Shown here piece by piece: positions 23,366 through 32,846 of a DNA stretch of 64,000 nucleotides. The position numbers and the translations under genes were made by a program. Position 1 is the first letter of the stretch; the number at the start of each line of letters is the position of its first letter. The notes beneath the pieces are model-generated. The model saw only the letters and a list, made by a program, of their open reading frames with translations. It was not told the DNA's origin and searched no databases. Origin of the DNA: IOR16 sp034927775 (GTDB taxonomy: Bacteria; Bacillota; Clostridia; Peptostreptococcales; Anaerovoracaceae); NCBI GenBank assembly GCA_034927775.1, contig JAYFPL010000077.1:17322-81321 (forward strand), in the 5' to 3' direction.

Positions 23366-25534
23366 CTATTTTATATAATTTAGAGGATTTTTCGGTGTTC
23401 CATTGATATGAACTTCAAAATGAACATGTGGCCCAGTACTTCTACCTGTATTCCCTACATTTGCAATGTGCTGGCCCTGATACACTTTATCTCCCTTTTT
23501 TACGAATAATTTGCTGCAATGTGCATAATACGTTTCACGTCCACCACCATGATTGATAATAACCAAATATCCATATGATCCTTTATATCCTGCAAACGTA
23601 ACCGTTCCGCCATCAGCTGCATTAATTCTTGTTCCTGTCGAACAAGCTAAATCGATACCATAATGCGTTCTGCCCCATCGTCTTCCAAATTTTGATGTTA
23701 ATCTAGCTCCTCTTACCGGATATCGATAAGAACCAGTTCCGATAAGCTTCGGAGTTGCTTTTGTTCCAACCAATACAACTTGATTCACTGGTTTACTTAA
23801 AACCTCACTACTCAACACCGTTCGACTGACCTCTCTGCCGTTATGCCGAACAATTTGAGCAACAACTGCTTGTTGTCCACTGCTTCCCATTGATTTCACC
23901 GTTTGCTGACCTTTATATAAGGTGGTTGTATTTTCATAAGTAATTTCATATGGGATTGGTAAATTATATCCGGCTGTCTCTACCGTTTCTACCGTTAATA
24001 CCGGGCAGTCCTGACTTAAGTACAGTTCTTGCCCAATTTTCAACTTATCCGGCTGTACCGTCGGATTAGATTCAACCAATTCACTTTGCTTCATTTTATA
24101 AAAAGCAGCAATCTCTGAAAATGTTTCACCTGCTTGCACAACATGCACCTGTTTTTCAACCGCCCCTGTTAACATGTAATCAAGTGCTTCTGCCGAATTT
24201 TGTATTTTCCCCAATTTTGTATGTACCGGCTTTATTTCAACTTTCTGTGCAAAACCTACTTTGTCATATGTGACTCCGTCCATAGGCGGTGCAAAGTAAT
24301 CTTTTACTTGCTGTAACGTTTGGCTAGCTGTTTTTTTATTTTGCAATATCGTCTTTTGCTGGCCTCCAACAAAAATACCATAAGCCGTTACCTTTATATC
24401 TTTCATATAGGTTAATGTATTAAGGATATCTTCTGTACTATCCAGCTTAAGCCCAAATCCCATAACTCTACGGAAACTGATGTCATTTTCCTTATCGATT
24501 TCAATTTGCGCATCGTAAGAATCTGCCAATTTTGTACCAATAACATCAATGGTTTTATAAACCTCTTGTTGATCCTTAACAATTCCTAATACTTTTCCAT
24601 TGTAACTATATTCATAAGCACTGATTTGTCCGATGAGCAAACAAACTAAAAGCACTCCGGTTACAATACCTGCAAAGCTCTTTATAAGCAAAGCCTTATG
24701 GTGTTCTGCATAATCTTCAACGCGTTCCAGCCAATGGAAAAATTCATACATCCACATTTCCATTTTAATGGACCATTGATCCACTCTATAATCTATACGA
24801 TTAACCAATTTAGCAGCTTTGTCTGCTATTCTTACTTCTCTTTCAGAAAATAAATCATAAAACCGAGCGGATTGTATTTGTAAATACTCTTTTCCGATAA
24901 AGCAATATTCTTTTAACAGTGCGATTCTCTTTGCCGTGAGTTTTTCATAAGACAATGATCCATCTTGGCGACTAGACGATTGTTTCTGAGGCTCTAAAAT
25001 CTTAGAGATTGCTTTCTGCATCGATTTGAAAACCCGAATTGATGTTTTACCCACTCCCTTCATTTTTAAGAAGAAGGCATCAATTGCAGCATCTAATCGC
25101 AAGCTCTCTGTTTCTGCTTTTTCTATTTTTTCCTCTAAACCTATTTTAAATATTTCTTCAATTTGTTTATCAAGTTCATCAAAATTTTGGTCATCTGCTT
25201 TATCTAGAAAATCTGCACCATCTTCAACATTTGCTTTGGATTGTTTCTCTTTATTAACTTTATCTATTTCAATGTCTGTTACTTCTTTTTTTTCTAAAAT
25301 TATAGCTGCAGGAATCGTTTCCTGCTCTTCTTTCATACCGTGGTCTTTGTTCTTATTTAGGTCTTCCACGAATCCTTTGTTTGTATTTTTCTGTTTTGAT
25401 TTTCTCTTTCTTTTATTGCTTTTAGAAGGATGTTTTTCTTGCTCAAAAAGTATCTTTTCTTGTTTTCTTGTTTCCTGTATTTTTTTTAATTGGTCTTCTA
25501 CTTCGTCCCAATACTCATTACGATTTTCTGACAT
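23366..25534 (-). CDS. LysM-G5-M23 cell-wall endopeptidase with a large cytoplasmic domain
   Basis: 722 residues from the ATG at 25534 (GGGAGGG upstream; a longer frame lacks a ribosome site). About 280 charged residues rich in Lys/Glu precede one membrane helix (KSFAGIVTGVLLVCLLIGQI). Outside are a non-conserved domain, LysM (HVVQAGETFSEIAAFYKMKQ), G5 (YKGQQTVKSMGSSGQQAVVA) and an M23 domain at the C-terminus with THYGIDLA, YYAHC and GPHVHFEVH zinc ligands. Likely cuts peptidoglycan cross-bridges, possibly during engulfment. The big cytoplasmic part is unusual for this family. Confidence 0.9.
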   Translation of the reverse strand: MSENRNEYWDEVEDQLKKIQETRKQEKILFEQEKHPSKSNKRKRKSKQKNTNKGFVEDLNKNKDHGMKEEQETIPAAIILEKKEVTDIEIDKVNKEKQSKANVEDGADFLDKADDQNFDELDKQIEEIFKIGLEEKIEKAETESLRLDAAIDAFFLKMKGVGKTSIRVFKSMQKAISKILEPQKQSSSRQDGSLSYEKLTAKRIALLKEYCFIGKEYLQIQSARFYDLFSEREVRIADKAAKLVNRIDYRVDQWSIKMEMWMYEFFHWLERVEDYAEHHKALLIKSFAGIVTGVLLVCLLIGQISAYEYSYNGKVLGIVKDQQEVYKTIDVIGTKLADSYDAQIEIDKENDISFRRVMGFGLKLDSTEDILNTLTYMKDIKVTAYGIFVGGQQKTILQNKKTASQTLQQVKDYFAPPMDGVTYDKVGFAQKVEIKPVHTKLGKIQNSAEALDYMLTGAVEKQVHVVQAGETFSEIAAFYKMKQSELVESNPTVQPDKLKIGQELYLSQDCPVLTVETVETAGYNLPIPYEITYENTTTLYKGQQTVKSMGSSGQQAVVAQIVRHNGREVSRTVLSSEVLSKPVNQVVLVGTKATPKLIGTGSYRYPVRGARLTSKFGRRWGRTHYGIDLACSTGTRINAADGGTVTFAGYKGSYGYLVIINHGGGRETYYAHCSKLFVKKGDKVYQGQHIANVGNTGRSTGPHVHFEVHINGTPKNPLNYIK

Positions 25535-25554
25535 AGGTCCCTCCCTTCTACGTT

Positions 25555-26838
25555 TCACTGATTGCCCGATGCTTTTTTTAATTTTTCTGCAAAACAACTG
25601 CAACGTTCTCCTGTGTCTAATATACCGGTATCCTTACAAAGCGAACAGGTATATTTCAGATCAATGTAATCAATCGTATAATTATGTTCTGTTAATAGAA
25701 AGGCTTTCTCTCCATTTAAATGAGTAACTTTATGTTTTAATGCATTCATTTGAATCTTAGCATCATCTCTTCCTGAAAGCATAACCTTAGAAATTTCCAT
25801 TCCAATCTTTCGAATCTCTTCTTCAATTTCCTTAATTCTCGGTATCTTTTTATATACCTCTTGCCGCTTTTTATGAGCAATTGCCTCATTTTTGGCGCGG
25901 TCCTCATCATAAGATCGCATAACAATATTAATTGGATTGCTAGGATTGTTCGGACTGATGGCTTGTGTTTGGCTACCCTTTGTTGCGTCACTTCCTCCGG
26001 CATTCCACGATTTTAAAATACTGTTTATGTAATTAATGTTTGGATTTGAAATACCGGTGGTCTTTTTACAAGCCTCAAGTACCTTGTCAATATCAAAATG
26101 CATTTGATCAAACCATGTATCCATAATACGCTTTTCTTCTTCTGTAGCATTTCGCAAAAAACCTAATGCTTTTAACACTCGTTTATATAGGTAATGTCGA
26201 TTATCATTTTCCGCCAAATATTTTTCAACGTGACCTATGGTTGTTAAACCCTTGCCAGCCCATTCTTTTACAACCGCGCCAACATATTTACACTTATTAT
26301 TCTTTCTATGACTGGTGCAATAAGAATAAGCATACACGGCAAGCTCAGGTGTAATATTATAATCACGAATCCAAGCCAGAATCTCGGCAGGCTCTTTCCC
26401 CTCAAAAAGTCTGCCGATAATCCGTTCAATTTCACTATACATATTTCGAATGGTATCATCATCCATAAGATTCTTTAAATGATCCGGTATCTTTTCTGCT
26501 TTCTTCTGTTTGTTTTTCTTTCCATATGCCAATTCTCTTAAATTTAGAAATTCGACTTGATAATGGAACTTATCCGCAGGATCTTTATAATGTTTGCGAA
26601 TGATACCTTGATTCTCCCAATAACTCCAAGCCTTTAAAACATCCTCATCTGCAATGGAAAGCTGCTTCGCAATAATGCCATTTTCAAGAGGTACATTAAT
26701 ATCCGCATACATCAATGCAAAAAGATATACTTTTACATAATCTCCGGGCGCTTGTGCCATATATTCATTAATAAACATATTTTCCACACGGGTATCGTGC
26801 AAATAATAATCCTTGATGATTTGTCGCTTAAAGTTCAT
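25555..26838 (-). CDS. DnaD-domain replication/primosome protein
   Basis: 427 residues. The N-terminal winged-helix part (YLHDTRVENMFINEYMAQAP, ILKAWSYWENQGIIRKHY-like) is followed by a DnaD_2 domain with IERIIGRLFEGKEPAEILAW, ending in the YxxxIxxxW signature (INYINSILKSWNAGG). A C-terminal coiled coil precedes a CSLCKDTGILDTGERCSC motif, a likely zinc ribbon like that seen in DnaC/DnaI loader proteins. The gene lies between purA and the M23 gene, on the leading strand near oriC. It could combine DnaD and part of DnaI functions. Confidence 0.88.
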   Translation of the reverse strand: MNFKRQIIKDYYLHDTRVENMFINEYMAQAPGDYVKVYLFALMYADINVPLENGIIAKQLSIADEDVLKAWSYWENQGIIRKHYKDPADKFHYQVEFLNLRELAYGKKNKQKKAEKIPDHLKNLMDDDTIRNMYSEIERIIGRLFEGKEPAEILAWIRDYNITPELAVYAYSYCTSHRKNNKCKYVGAVVKEWAGKGLTTIGHVEKYLAENDNRHYLYKRVLKALGFLRNATEEEKRIMDTWFDQMHFDIDKVLEACKKTTGISNPNINYINSILKSWNAGGSDATKGSQTQAISPNNPSNPINIVMRSYDEDRAKNEAIAHKKRQEVYKKIPRIKEIEEEIRKIGMEISKVMLSGRDDAKIQMNALKHKVTHLNGEKAFLLTEHNYTIDYIDLKYTCSLCKDTGILDTGERCSCFAEKLKKASGNQ

Positions 26839-26880
26839 ATTTTATTTCAATCCTATCTATCTTTTTCTGTTTTACTATCT

Positions 26881-28173
26881 TTAAAAAATTTCATCTCGAA
26901 GAATGGTTTGGTCTCTCTTTGGACCAACCGATATGCTTTTTACCGGTACTCCAAGAATCTCCTCAATTGTTTTAATGTATTCCTTTGTTTCTTCCGGAAG
27001 CTCTTCGTAAGTCTTGCATCCCGTAATGTCCTTGTTCCATCCCTTAATTTCTCGATAAACAGGTTTGCATTCTTCCAATACATCTAATCTTGCCGGAAAA
27101 TCAACAATTTGTTCACCTTTATACTCATAAGCATAGCAAAGCTTAATCGTATCAAAGCTACTTAAAACATCTAGCAACATCAATGCAATACCAGTTAATC
27201 CATTGATGCGTGCAGAATATTTTACAACAACACCGTCAAACCATCCACAACGTCTTGGTCTGCCTGTTGTTACTCCAAATTCGTGACCGATTTCTCGAAT
27301 TTTATCACCGATTTCATCATCTAGTTCGGTAACAAAAGGTCCTTTTCCTACACGAGTCGTATACGCTTTGGTAATACCAAGTACTTCGGAAATGGAACCT
27401 GCACCAATTCCACAGCCTGCGGTAAATCCACCGGATGTCGGGTGAGAGCTTGTTACATACGGATACGTTCCCAAATCAATATCAAGCATGGAACCTTGTG
27501 CTCCTTCAAATAATACATTTTTGCCTTGCTTAATGGCATCATATACTAAAATACTTGTATCTTTAATGTAAGGTAATAAACGCTTTGCATAATCCACATA
27601 CTCATCTATGATTGCTTGCTTATCCAAAGGCTCTTCCTCAAATAATTTTACAATCATTTCATTTTTTCGATCAATTTCATACGATAACTTCTCTATAAAA
27701 CTAGCTTCATCGAACAGATCACACGTACGAAGACCGCTTCGTTCAATTTTATCCATATAGCAAGGGCCAATACCTTTTTTAGTTGTACCAATATCAGCCT
27801 TCCCTCTTGCTCGCTCATATAGCTCGTCCATTTTTCTATGATAAGGAAAAACGATGTGTGCACGGTCACTTACAAAAATTTTCGTTGTATCTACTCCATC
27901 TTTCTCAAGCATTTCTAATTCTTCAAAAAAACCGCGTGGATCAAATACAACCCCATTACCAATTATATTTATGGCATTCTTATTTAATACTCCAGAAGGA
28001 ATTAGATGAAGCGCGTACTTTTTATCTTCAATAACTACAGTATGACCGGCGTTGTTTCCGCCTTGCCCTCTAACAACCATATCCGCCTTTTTTGCAAGAT
28101 AGTCAATCATCTTGCCTTTTCCTTCATCTCCCCACTGGGAGCCTACAACTGCTAAACCTGACAATGCAATCAC
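26881..28173 (-). CDS. purA: Adenylosuccinate synthase
   Basis: 430 residues; converts IMP, GTP and aspartate to adenylosuccinate in AMP synthesis. Motifs: GSQWGDEGKGKMIDYLA (residues 12-28, GTP site), NAGHTVV, GIGPCYMDKIERSGLR, EGAQGSMLDIDLGTYPYV and TGRPRRCGWFDGV. The family's usual length is kept. It follows a DUF1858 mini-gene and dnaB. Confidence 0.98.
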   Translation of the reverse strand: MIALSGLAVVGSQWGDEGKGKMIDYLAKKADMVVRGQGGNNAGHTVVIEDKKYALHLIPSGVLNKNAINIIGNGVVFDPRGFFEELEMLEKDGVDTTKIFVSDRAHIVFPYHRKMDELYERARGKADIGTTKKGIGPCYMDKIERSGLRTCDLFDEASFIEKLSYEIDRKNEMIVKLFEEEPLDKQAIIDEYVDYAKRLLPYIKDTSILVYDAIKQGKNVLFEGAQGSMLDIDLGTYPYVTSSHPTSGGFTAGCGIGAGSISEVLGITKAYTTRVGKGPFVTELDDEIGDKIREIGHEFGVTTGRPRRCGWFDGVVVKYSARINGLTGIALMLLDVLSSFDTIKLCYAYEYKGEQIVDFPARLDVLEECKPVYREIKGWNKDITGCKTYEELPEETKEYIKTIEEILGVPVKSISVGPKRDQTILRDEIF

Positions 28174-28205
28174 TCCTTTTTTCTTATCCTATGTTTAATA
28201 TCTAT

Positions 28206-28409
28206 CTAGAGTTTATCTAAATAATCATTCAAATCTGCCATGAGTGCTTTCAAATCCACACCATGACCCTCAGCTGCTTCCTGAAGATTTTCTGTTGCAG
28301 CACCTGGGCATCCAAGACAGTTCAGACCATTTCGTAAAAAAATTTCGGTAACGTCGGGACCCATATCCATAATTTCGCTCACCAGCATTGATTCGTTGAT
28401 TTTGCTCAT
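28206..28409 (-). CDS. DUF1858 domain small protein
   Basis: 67 residues: ESMLVSEIMDMGPDVTEIFL, then NGLNCLGCPGAATENLQEAA. The GLxCxGC motif with two Cys is the DUF1858 signature, found alone and as the N-terminal part of ScdA-like di-iron proteins. Thought to bind a metal or form a disulfide; no proven function. Good GGGAGG ribosome site. It lies between dnaB and purA in a close-packed unit. Confidence 0.88.
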   Translation of the reverse strand: MSKINESMLVSEIMDMGPDVTEIFLRNGLNCLGCPGAATENLQEAAEGHGVDLKALMADLNDYLDKL

Positions 28410-28451
28410 AATAACCTCCCTAACAAGAAAACGTTTGTATCATCGAATTTT

Positions 28452-29786
28452 TTATTCGGAAATGTGGCTTTTATCTACAAATCTTGTATATTTACCTAAC
28501 CAAGTCAGTTCTACACTCCCCGTAGGTCCGCTTCTCTGCTTGGCAATGTTTACTTCACAAATATTTGGTTTTTCTGTTGTATCTGGATTATAATATTCAT
28601 CTCGGTACAAAAACATTACAATATCTGCATCTTGCTCAATAGAACCGGACTCCCTCAAGTCCGATAAAATCGGTCGATGATCGGTTCTTTGCTCTGGGGC
28701 ACGAGACAACTGGGAAAGTACAATTACAGGACAATCCATCTCACGTGCAAGAAGTTTTAAGAAACGAGAAATTACGGAAACCTCTTGTTGACGACTTTCG
28801 GAACGGCCCTCATAACTCATAAGCTGTAAATAGTCAATGACAACCAAATCTAGACCTTTTTCCGCTTTTAATCTTCGGCATTTATTTTTCATTTCCATCA
28901 CGGTAATACCGGGGGTATCATCTATAAAAACCTCAGTCTGAGATAATTGATCCAAAGCCAAGTGAATGTTATCCCAATCTTGCGGCTCTAAATTTCCTGT
29001 TTTCAGTTTCTGCATTTCGACTCTGGATTCCATACTTAAAAGTCGTTGTCCCAATTGATCCTTTGACATTTCAAGGCTAAAAATCAGTACTGTCGCTTTT
29101 GCTTTAATTGCTGCTTGTTGAGCAATATTTAATGCAAAAGCAGTTTTTCCCATTGCAGGTCTTGCAGCCAGCATAATTAAATCAGAGCGCTGCAAACCGG
29201 AGGTACGCTCATCTAAATCAATAAATCCTGTCGTCAACCCAGTAAGATTACCCTCCATTTTAGACATTTCATCAATTCTGGCAATGTTCGACCAAAGAAC
29301 ATCCTTTAATGGTTCAAAATCTTTCTTTTGTCTAGTTTGAGCAATTTCAAAAATACTACGCTCTGCATAATCTAAAACTTCTTCCGGTTGCATCTTTTCT
29401 TGATATGCTTTTTCAATAATATCTGAAGCCGAAGAAATCAAACGACGCAGCACTGCTTTTTCTGCAACAATTTTTCCATACTGTGCTGCGTTTGACGTCG
29501 TAGGAACTACAGTGGAAAGTAAAGCAATGTACGCTCTGCCTCCGACCATTTCCAAACTTTTTCTCTTTTTCAACTCTTCGGAAACCGTTAACGTATCCAC
29601 TGGTTCATTTTTGCGGTAAAGCTCAACGACGGCATTATAAATTTCTTTATGCATTGCATTATAGAAATCATCAGCCTTTAAAAACTCCAGGACTTCAAAT
29701 AAAGCATCCTTATCTAAGAGTATGGACCCTAATACCGATTTTTCTGCATCATCATTATGCGGCGGAATGCGCTCCATCTGGTTCAT
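28452..29786 (-). CDS. dnaB: Replicative DNA helicase DnaB
   Basis: 444 residues; hexameric 5'-3' helicase of the replication fork. N-terminal domain (PPHNDDAEKSVLGSILLDKD), linker, RecA-like domain with Walker A (AARPAMGKTAFALNIA), Walker B (LVVIDYLQLM) and the arginine-finger motif RQQEVSVISRFLK. It follows rplI by 10 bases, the standard rplI-dnaB order. No intein is present. Confidence 0.98.
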   Translation of the reverse strand: MNQMERIPPHNDDAEKSVLGSILLDKDALFEVLEFLKADDFYNAMHKEIYNAVVELYRKNEPVDTLTVSEELKKRKSLEMVGGRAYIALLSTVVPTTSNAAQYGKIVAEKAVLRRLISSASDIIEKAYQEKMQPEEVLDYAERSIFEIAQTRQKKDFEPLKDVLWSNIARIDEMSKMEGNLTGLTTGFIDLDERTSGLQRSDLIMLAARPAMGKTAFALNIAQQAAIKAKATVLIFSLEMSKDQLGQRLLSMESRVEMQKLKTGNLEPQDWDNIHLALDQLSQTEVFIDDTPGITVMEMKNKCRRLKAEKGLDLVVIDYLQLMSYEGRSESRQQEVSVISRFLKLLAREMDCPVIVLSQLSRAPEQRTDHRPILSDLRESGSIEQDADIVMFLYRDEYYNPDTTEKPNICEVNIAKQRSGPTGSVELTWLGKYTRFVDKSHISE

Positions 29787-29796
29787 ATGTAATCCT

Positions 29797-30237
29797 CTAC
29801 ATAACCTTTACTTTACAATTTGCTGTAACATCCGTATAAAGCTTTATTTCCACACTAAATTCACCAATATGTTTAATTGGTGCTTTTAATACAAATTTCC
29901 GTTTGTCTATTTCAATGTTTTCCTGTTCCTTTAAGGCATTTGCAATGTCTTGATTTGTTATGGAACCAAACAATCTTCCACCTTCCCCTGATTTTGTTTT
30001 TATATTTAAAGTAATGGATTCAATTTTCTTTGCAATTTCTTGTGCAGCTTCCATCTCTTCTTTTCGTTTTGCCTCATTTAACGCAGCTTGTGCTTCCAAT
30101 TCCTTTAAATTTGCAGGAGTCGCTTCCTTTGCCATTCCTTTTGGTAAAAGCAAATTTCTTGCATAACCATCACTTACCTTAGCAACGGTACCAGCTTTTC
30201 CAATTCCTTTTACATCCTTCAATAATATTACTTGCAT
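29797..30237 (-). CDS. rplI: Ribosomal protein bL9
   Basis: 146 residues. The N-terminal rRNA-binding domain MQVILLKDVKGIGKAGTVA with YARNLLLPKGMAKEAT is diagnostic, followed by the long helix and a C-terminal globular domain (SGEGGRLFGSITNQDIANAL). Encoded between gdpP and dnaB. Confidence 0.98.
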   Translation of the reverse strand: MQVILLKDVKGIGKAGTVAKVSDGYARNLLLPKGMAKEATPANLKELEAQAALNEAKRKEEMEAAQEIAKKIESITLNIKTKSGEGGRLFGSITNQDIANALKEQENIEIDKRKFVLKAPIKHIGEFSVEIKLYTDVTANCKVKVM

Positions 30238-30255
30238 GATGTGCCTCCTTTATTT

Positions 30256-32244
30256 TCACTCTATATTTGCTTCCGATATAAGCTGTTTTAGTTTCTCAAT
30301 TGCTTCTTTTGGAGTCATTTCCAACTGTGCTCCAGCTGTAGTCAAATGACCACCTCCACCTATTTTTTCTAATATGGTCTGCACGTTAATTTCTCCTAAA
30401 GAACGTCCGCTGACTGCAGTATATCCCTCATTGGTCGGTCCTGCAGCAAAACTTGCGCGAATACCATTAATATCCAAGAGTTGATCAGCTGCCTGCGATG
30501 CTAAAATTTGCATATTTGATGCAGGTTCCTCTGTATATGTCAAAGCAATGCCGTTATCCAAAACCTGTGCATCGGAAATCAATGCAGATTTTCGTTTGAA
30601 AAATTGTAAATCCGTTTTGAAAAATTGTCTTACACTTGCAGTATCTGCACCTGATCTTCGCAGCCAAGAAGCTGCTTCGAAGGTACGAACCCCCGTCTTA
30701 ACAGAAAAGCTTTTTGTATCAACAGTTATTCCTGCCAACAAAGCTTCTGCTTCCAATTTATCAACTTCTTTTTTATCTCCAATATATTGCAATATTTCCG
30801 TAATCAGTTCAGAAGTAGAGGATGCATAAGATTCCATATAAGTTAACGTATGATTTTCAATACTTTCTTCCGCCTTCCTATGATGGTCAATGACAACAAT
30901 TTTATCCGTCTTGTATAATAATTCGGAACACTCTACTAAGCTTGGTTTGTGTGTATCTAATACAATTAACAAGGTGTCTTTTTCCATCAACCCTAATACA
31001 GTTTCGCTGTTTTCAAATCGGTAATTTCCAGATTCTTTCGCTCTATTATAAATATTTTCTAAAGACTCATGATAATCATTGATAACTATGATTGCCTCTT
31101 TATTTCGATTTTTTGCAATACGAAAAATACCAAGAGCCGCGCCAAAACAATCCATATCCGGCTTTTTATGTCCCATGATAACAACATTTGGAGATTGATC
31201 AATCAACTGTCGTAATGCATGTGCCATAATTTTTGATTTTCCTTTATTGCGTTTTTCTACAGCCTGCAAACGTCCACCATAGTATTCTACTTTGCTCATC
31301 TTTTTTACAACAGCTTGATCTCCGCCCCGTCCTAAAGCTAAATCCAAAGCTGCGGCTGCATATTCATCCAACTGTTGGGGTGTTTTTGCACCAACGCCAA
31401 TCCCCATGCTTAAAGATGCCGGAAAATCTGCATCTGTTTCAATTTCTCTCACTTCGTCTAAGATAGAAAATTTATTTACTTCTAATTTTTCAAAATGTTT
31501 ATATTCAAACGCGATATGATATTGTCCTGCTCGATACCGTGTCACCGAAGCGTTGATTTTTGCAGCCCATTGCCGTATCGTTTTTTCAATCTGTGCTGCA
31601 ATCACGGCCTTTCTTTCATCTGGTGAACTTGCAATTAAATCATCGTAATTATCTACATTTACATAAGCTGTACAGAGCTTCTCATCCTTATACAAATTCT
31701 TTAATGTTTCTAAATTTGTTATATCCAACCAGTAAAGCATTGTCGTATTATTTTCTTCGTGTTGTTCGCCTTCCTTGCTTCTCATACTGGATGCCATGAC
31801 GCGATAGGTTTTCCCTCCATGTGAAACCAGCATATATTTATCTTCGTCTTCATTATTTAAAAATTCCGTATGTTTTATATTTGTAATCTGATGAATGTTG
31901 GTATGGAACATTTCTACATCTTCATAAATCTCAGAAAATTTTTTATTAATCCATAAAATTTCACCTGCATAGTCAATCATGCAAAGAGGCAATGGATTTT
32001 TTGAAATGAAGTGACGCGTTGTCTCTTCCATATCATCTGTGATTGCTTTTGCATAATCCACAAGCAATTCTCTCTTACTGACAGACAATCTTTGATAATA
32101 CCAAAACAAAACAAATACAATAAGAAACGCAAAAATCCCTACTGCAATATTAAAATAAAACAGTACGGCTGCAAACAAAATTAATATGATGGTATTTACT
32201 TTTAAATACGGTTGAATCAAACTTTTTAAAATTTTAATACCCAT
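30256..32244 (-). CDS. gdpP: c-di-AMP phosphodiesterase GdpP (YybT)
   Basis: 662 residues. Two N-terminal membrane helices (about 12-50), a PAS-like domain (PLCMIDYAGEILWINKKFSE), a degenerate GGDEF domain, and a DHH/DHHA1 catalytic domain with GHKKPDMDCFGAALG, LDTHKPSLVE, VIDHHRK and the C-terminal GGGGHLTTAGAQ. It hydrolyses c-di-AMP to 5'-pApA. Genomic position upstream of rplI-dnaB is conserved across Firmicutes. Confidence 0.97.
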   Translation of the reverse strand: MGIKILKSLIQPYLKVNTIILILFAAVLFYFNIAVGIFAFLIVFVLFWYYQRLSVSKRELLVDYAKAITDDMEETTRHFISKNPLPLCMIDYAGEILWINKKFSEIYEDVEMFHTNIHQITNIKHTEFLNNEDEDKYMLVSHGGKTYRVMASSMRSKEGEQHEENNTTMLYWLDITNLETLKNLYKDEKLCTAYVNVDNYDDLIASSPDERKAVIAAQIEKTIRQWAAKINASVTRYRAGQYHIAFEYKHFEKLEVNKFSILDEVREIETDADFPASLSMGIGVGAKTPQQLDEYAAAALDLALGRGGDQAVVKKMSKVEYYGGRLQAVEKRNKGKSKIMAHALRQLIDQSPNVVIMGHKKPDMDCFGAALGIFRIAKNRNKEAIIVINDYHESLENIYNRAKESGNYRFENSETVLGLMEKDTLLIVLDTHKPSLVECSELLYKTDKIVVIDHHRKAEESIENHTLTYMESYASSTSELITEILQYIGDKKEVDKLEAEALLAGITVDTKSFSVKTGVRTFEAASWLRRSGADTASVRQFFKTDLQFFKRKSALISDAQVLDNGIALTYTEEPASNMQILASQAADQLLDINGIRASFAAGPTNEGYTAVSGRSLGEINVQTILEKIGGGGHLTTAGAQLEMTPKEAIEKLKQLISEANIE

Positions 32245-32464
32245 TTTTTTTCCCTTAACATCTCAATGTTTCAATCGTCTATCATTATACCATAAAACCA
32301 TTCTTAATTCGCACTCTTTTTTTGCTTGTCAAAATTGGAAACTTCCTACTTTCAAGTATTTTGTAGATGAATGTTTTCTAAGCGGCTATAAGCCACTAAA
32401 TATAGCTATTTAAAAAAATTATTTTATTTTTTATCCTATTTTATACAATAGAAAAGAAGTTGAA
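32245..32464. other. Intergenic region between gdpP and the rpsR terminators
   Basis: About 220 AT-rich bases upstream of gdpP. I see a short GCGGCTATAAGCC hairpin near 32382-32394 but no ORF, RNA gene or confident promoter. Confidence 0.5.
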
Positions 32465-32504
32465 TAAAAAAACTGTAAACAATTCATATTACGTTGTCTA
32501 CAGT
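32465..32504 (-). terminator. Tandem terminator A
   Basis: ACTGTA...TACAGT arms (minus strand ACTGTAGACA...TGTTTACAGT) followed by TTTTTTT. It lies third in a row behind rpsR. Confidence 0.7.
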
Positions 32505-32529
32505 AAAAAAGTGGATATGATGTTCCACT
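32505..32529 (-). terminator. Tandem terminator B
   Basis: Minus-strand AGTGGA and TCCACT stem with an 8-base loop and TTTTTT. Second of three hairpins. Confidence 0.7.
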
Positions 32530-32535
32530 AATATT

Positions 32536-32560
32536 AAAAGAGGCGAAAATCGCCTCTTTT
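32536..32560 (-). terminator. Terminator C of the rpsF-ssb-rpsR operon
   Basis: AAAAGAGGCGA and TCGCCTCTTTT with a 3-base loop, immediately after the rpsR stop. Confidence 0.9.
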
Positions 32561-32565
32561 CTATT

Positions 32566-32796
32566 TTATTCTGCTGTGTATGGCAATAAAGCAACAATTC
32601 TTGCTCTTTTGATTGCCTTTGTTACTTCTCTTTGGTGTACGGCACATGTACCAGTGATTCTCTTAGGAAGAATCTTACCTCTATCAGTAACATATTTTTT
32701 TAGCTTATCCACATCTTTATAGTCAATTGTTTCTGTTTTATCTGCACAGAACTGGCATACTTTCTTTCTTCTTACGCCACGTCTTTTGTCCATCAT
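32566..32796 (-). CDS. rpsR: Ribosomal protein bS18
   Basis: 76 residues. The zinc-binding C+ form is seen: Cys14 and Cys17 (KVCQFC), Cys51 and His54 (GTCAVHQRE). KRARIVALLPY is the family C-terminus. Last gene of the rpsF-ssb-rpsR operon. Two ATGs stand side by side at the start; either is possible. Confidence 0.98.
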   Translation of the reverse strand: MMDKRRGVRRKKVCQFCADKTETIDYKDVDKLKKYVTDRGKILPKRITGTCAVHQREVTKAIKRARIVALLPYTAE

Positions 32797-32846
32797 ACTC
32801 TTTCTCTCTCCTTTCTTGGAAACTCTAATCTACGAAAAGTAAAGAT

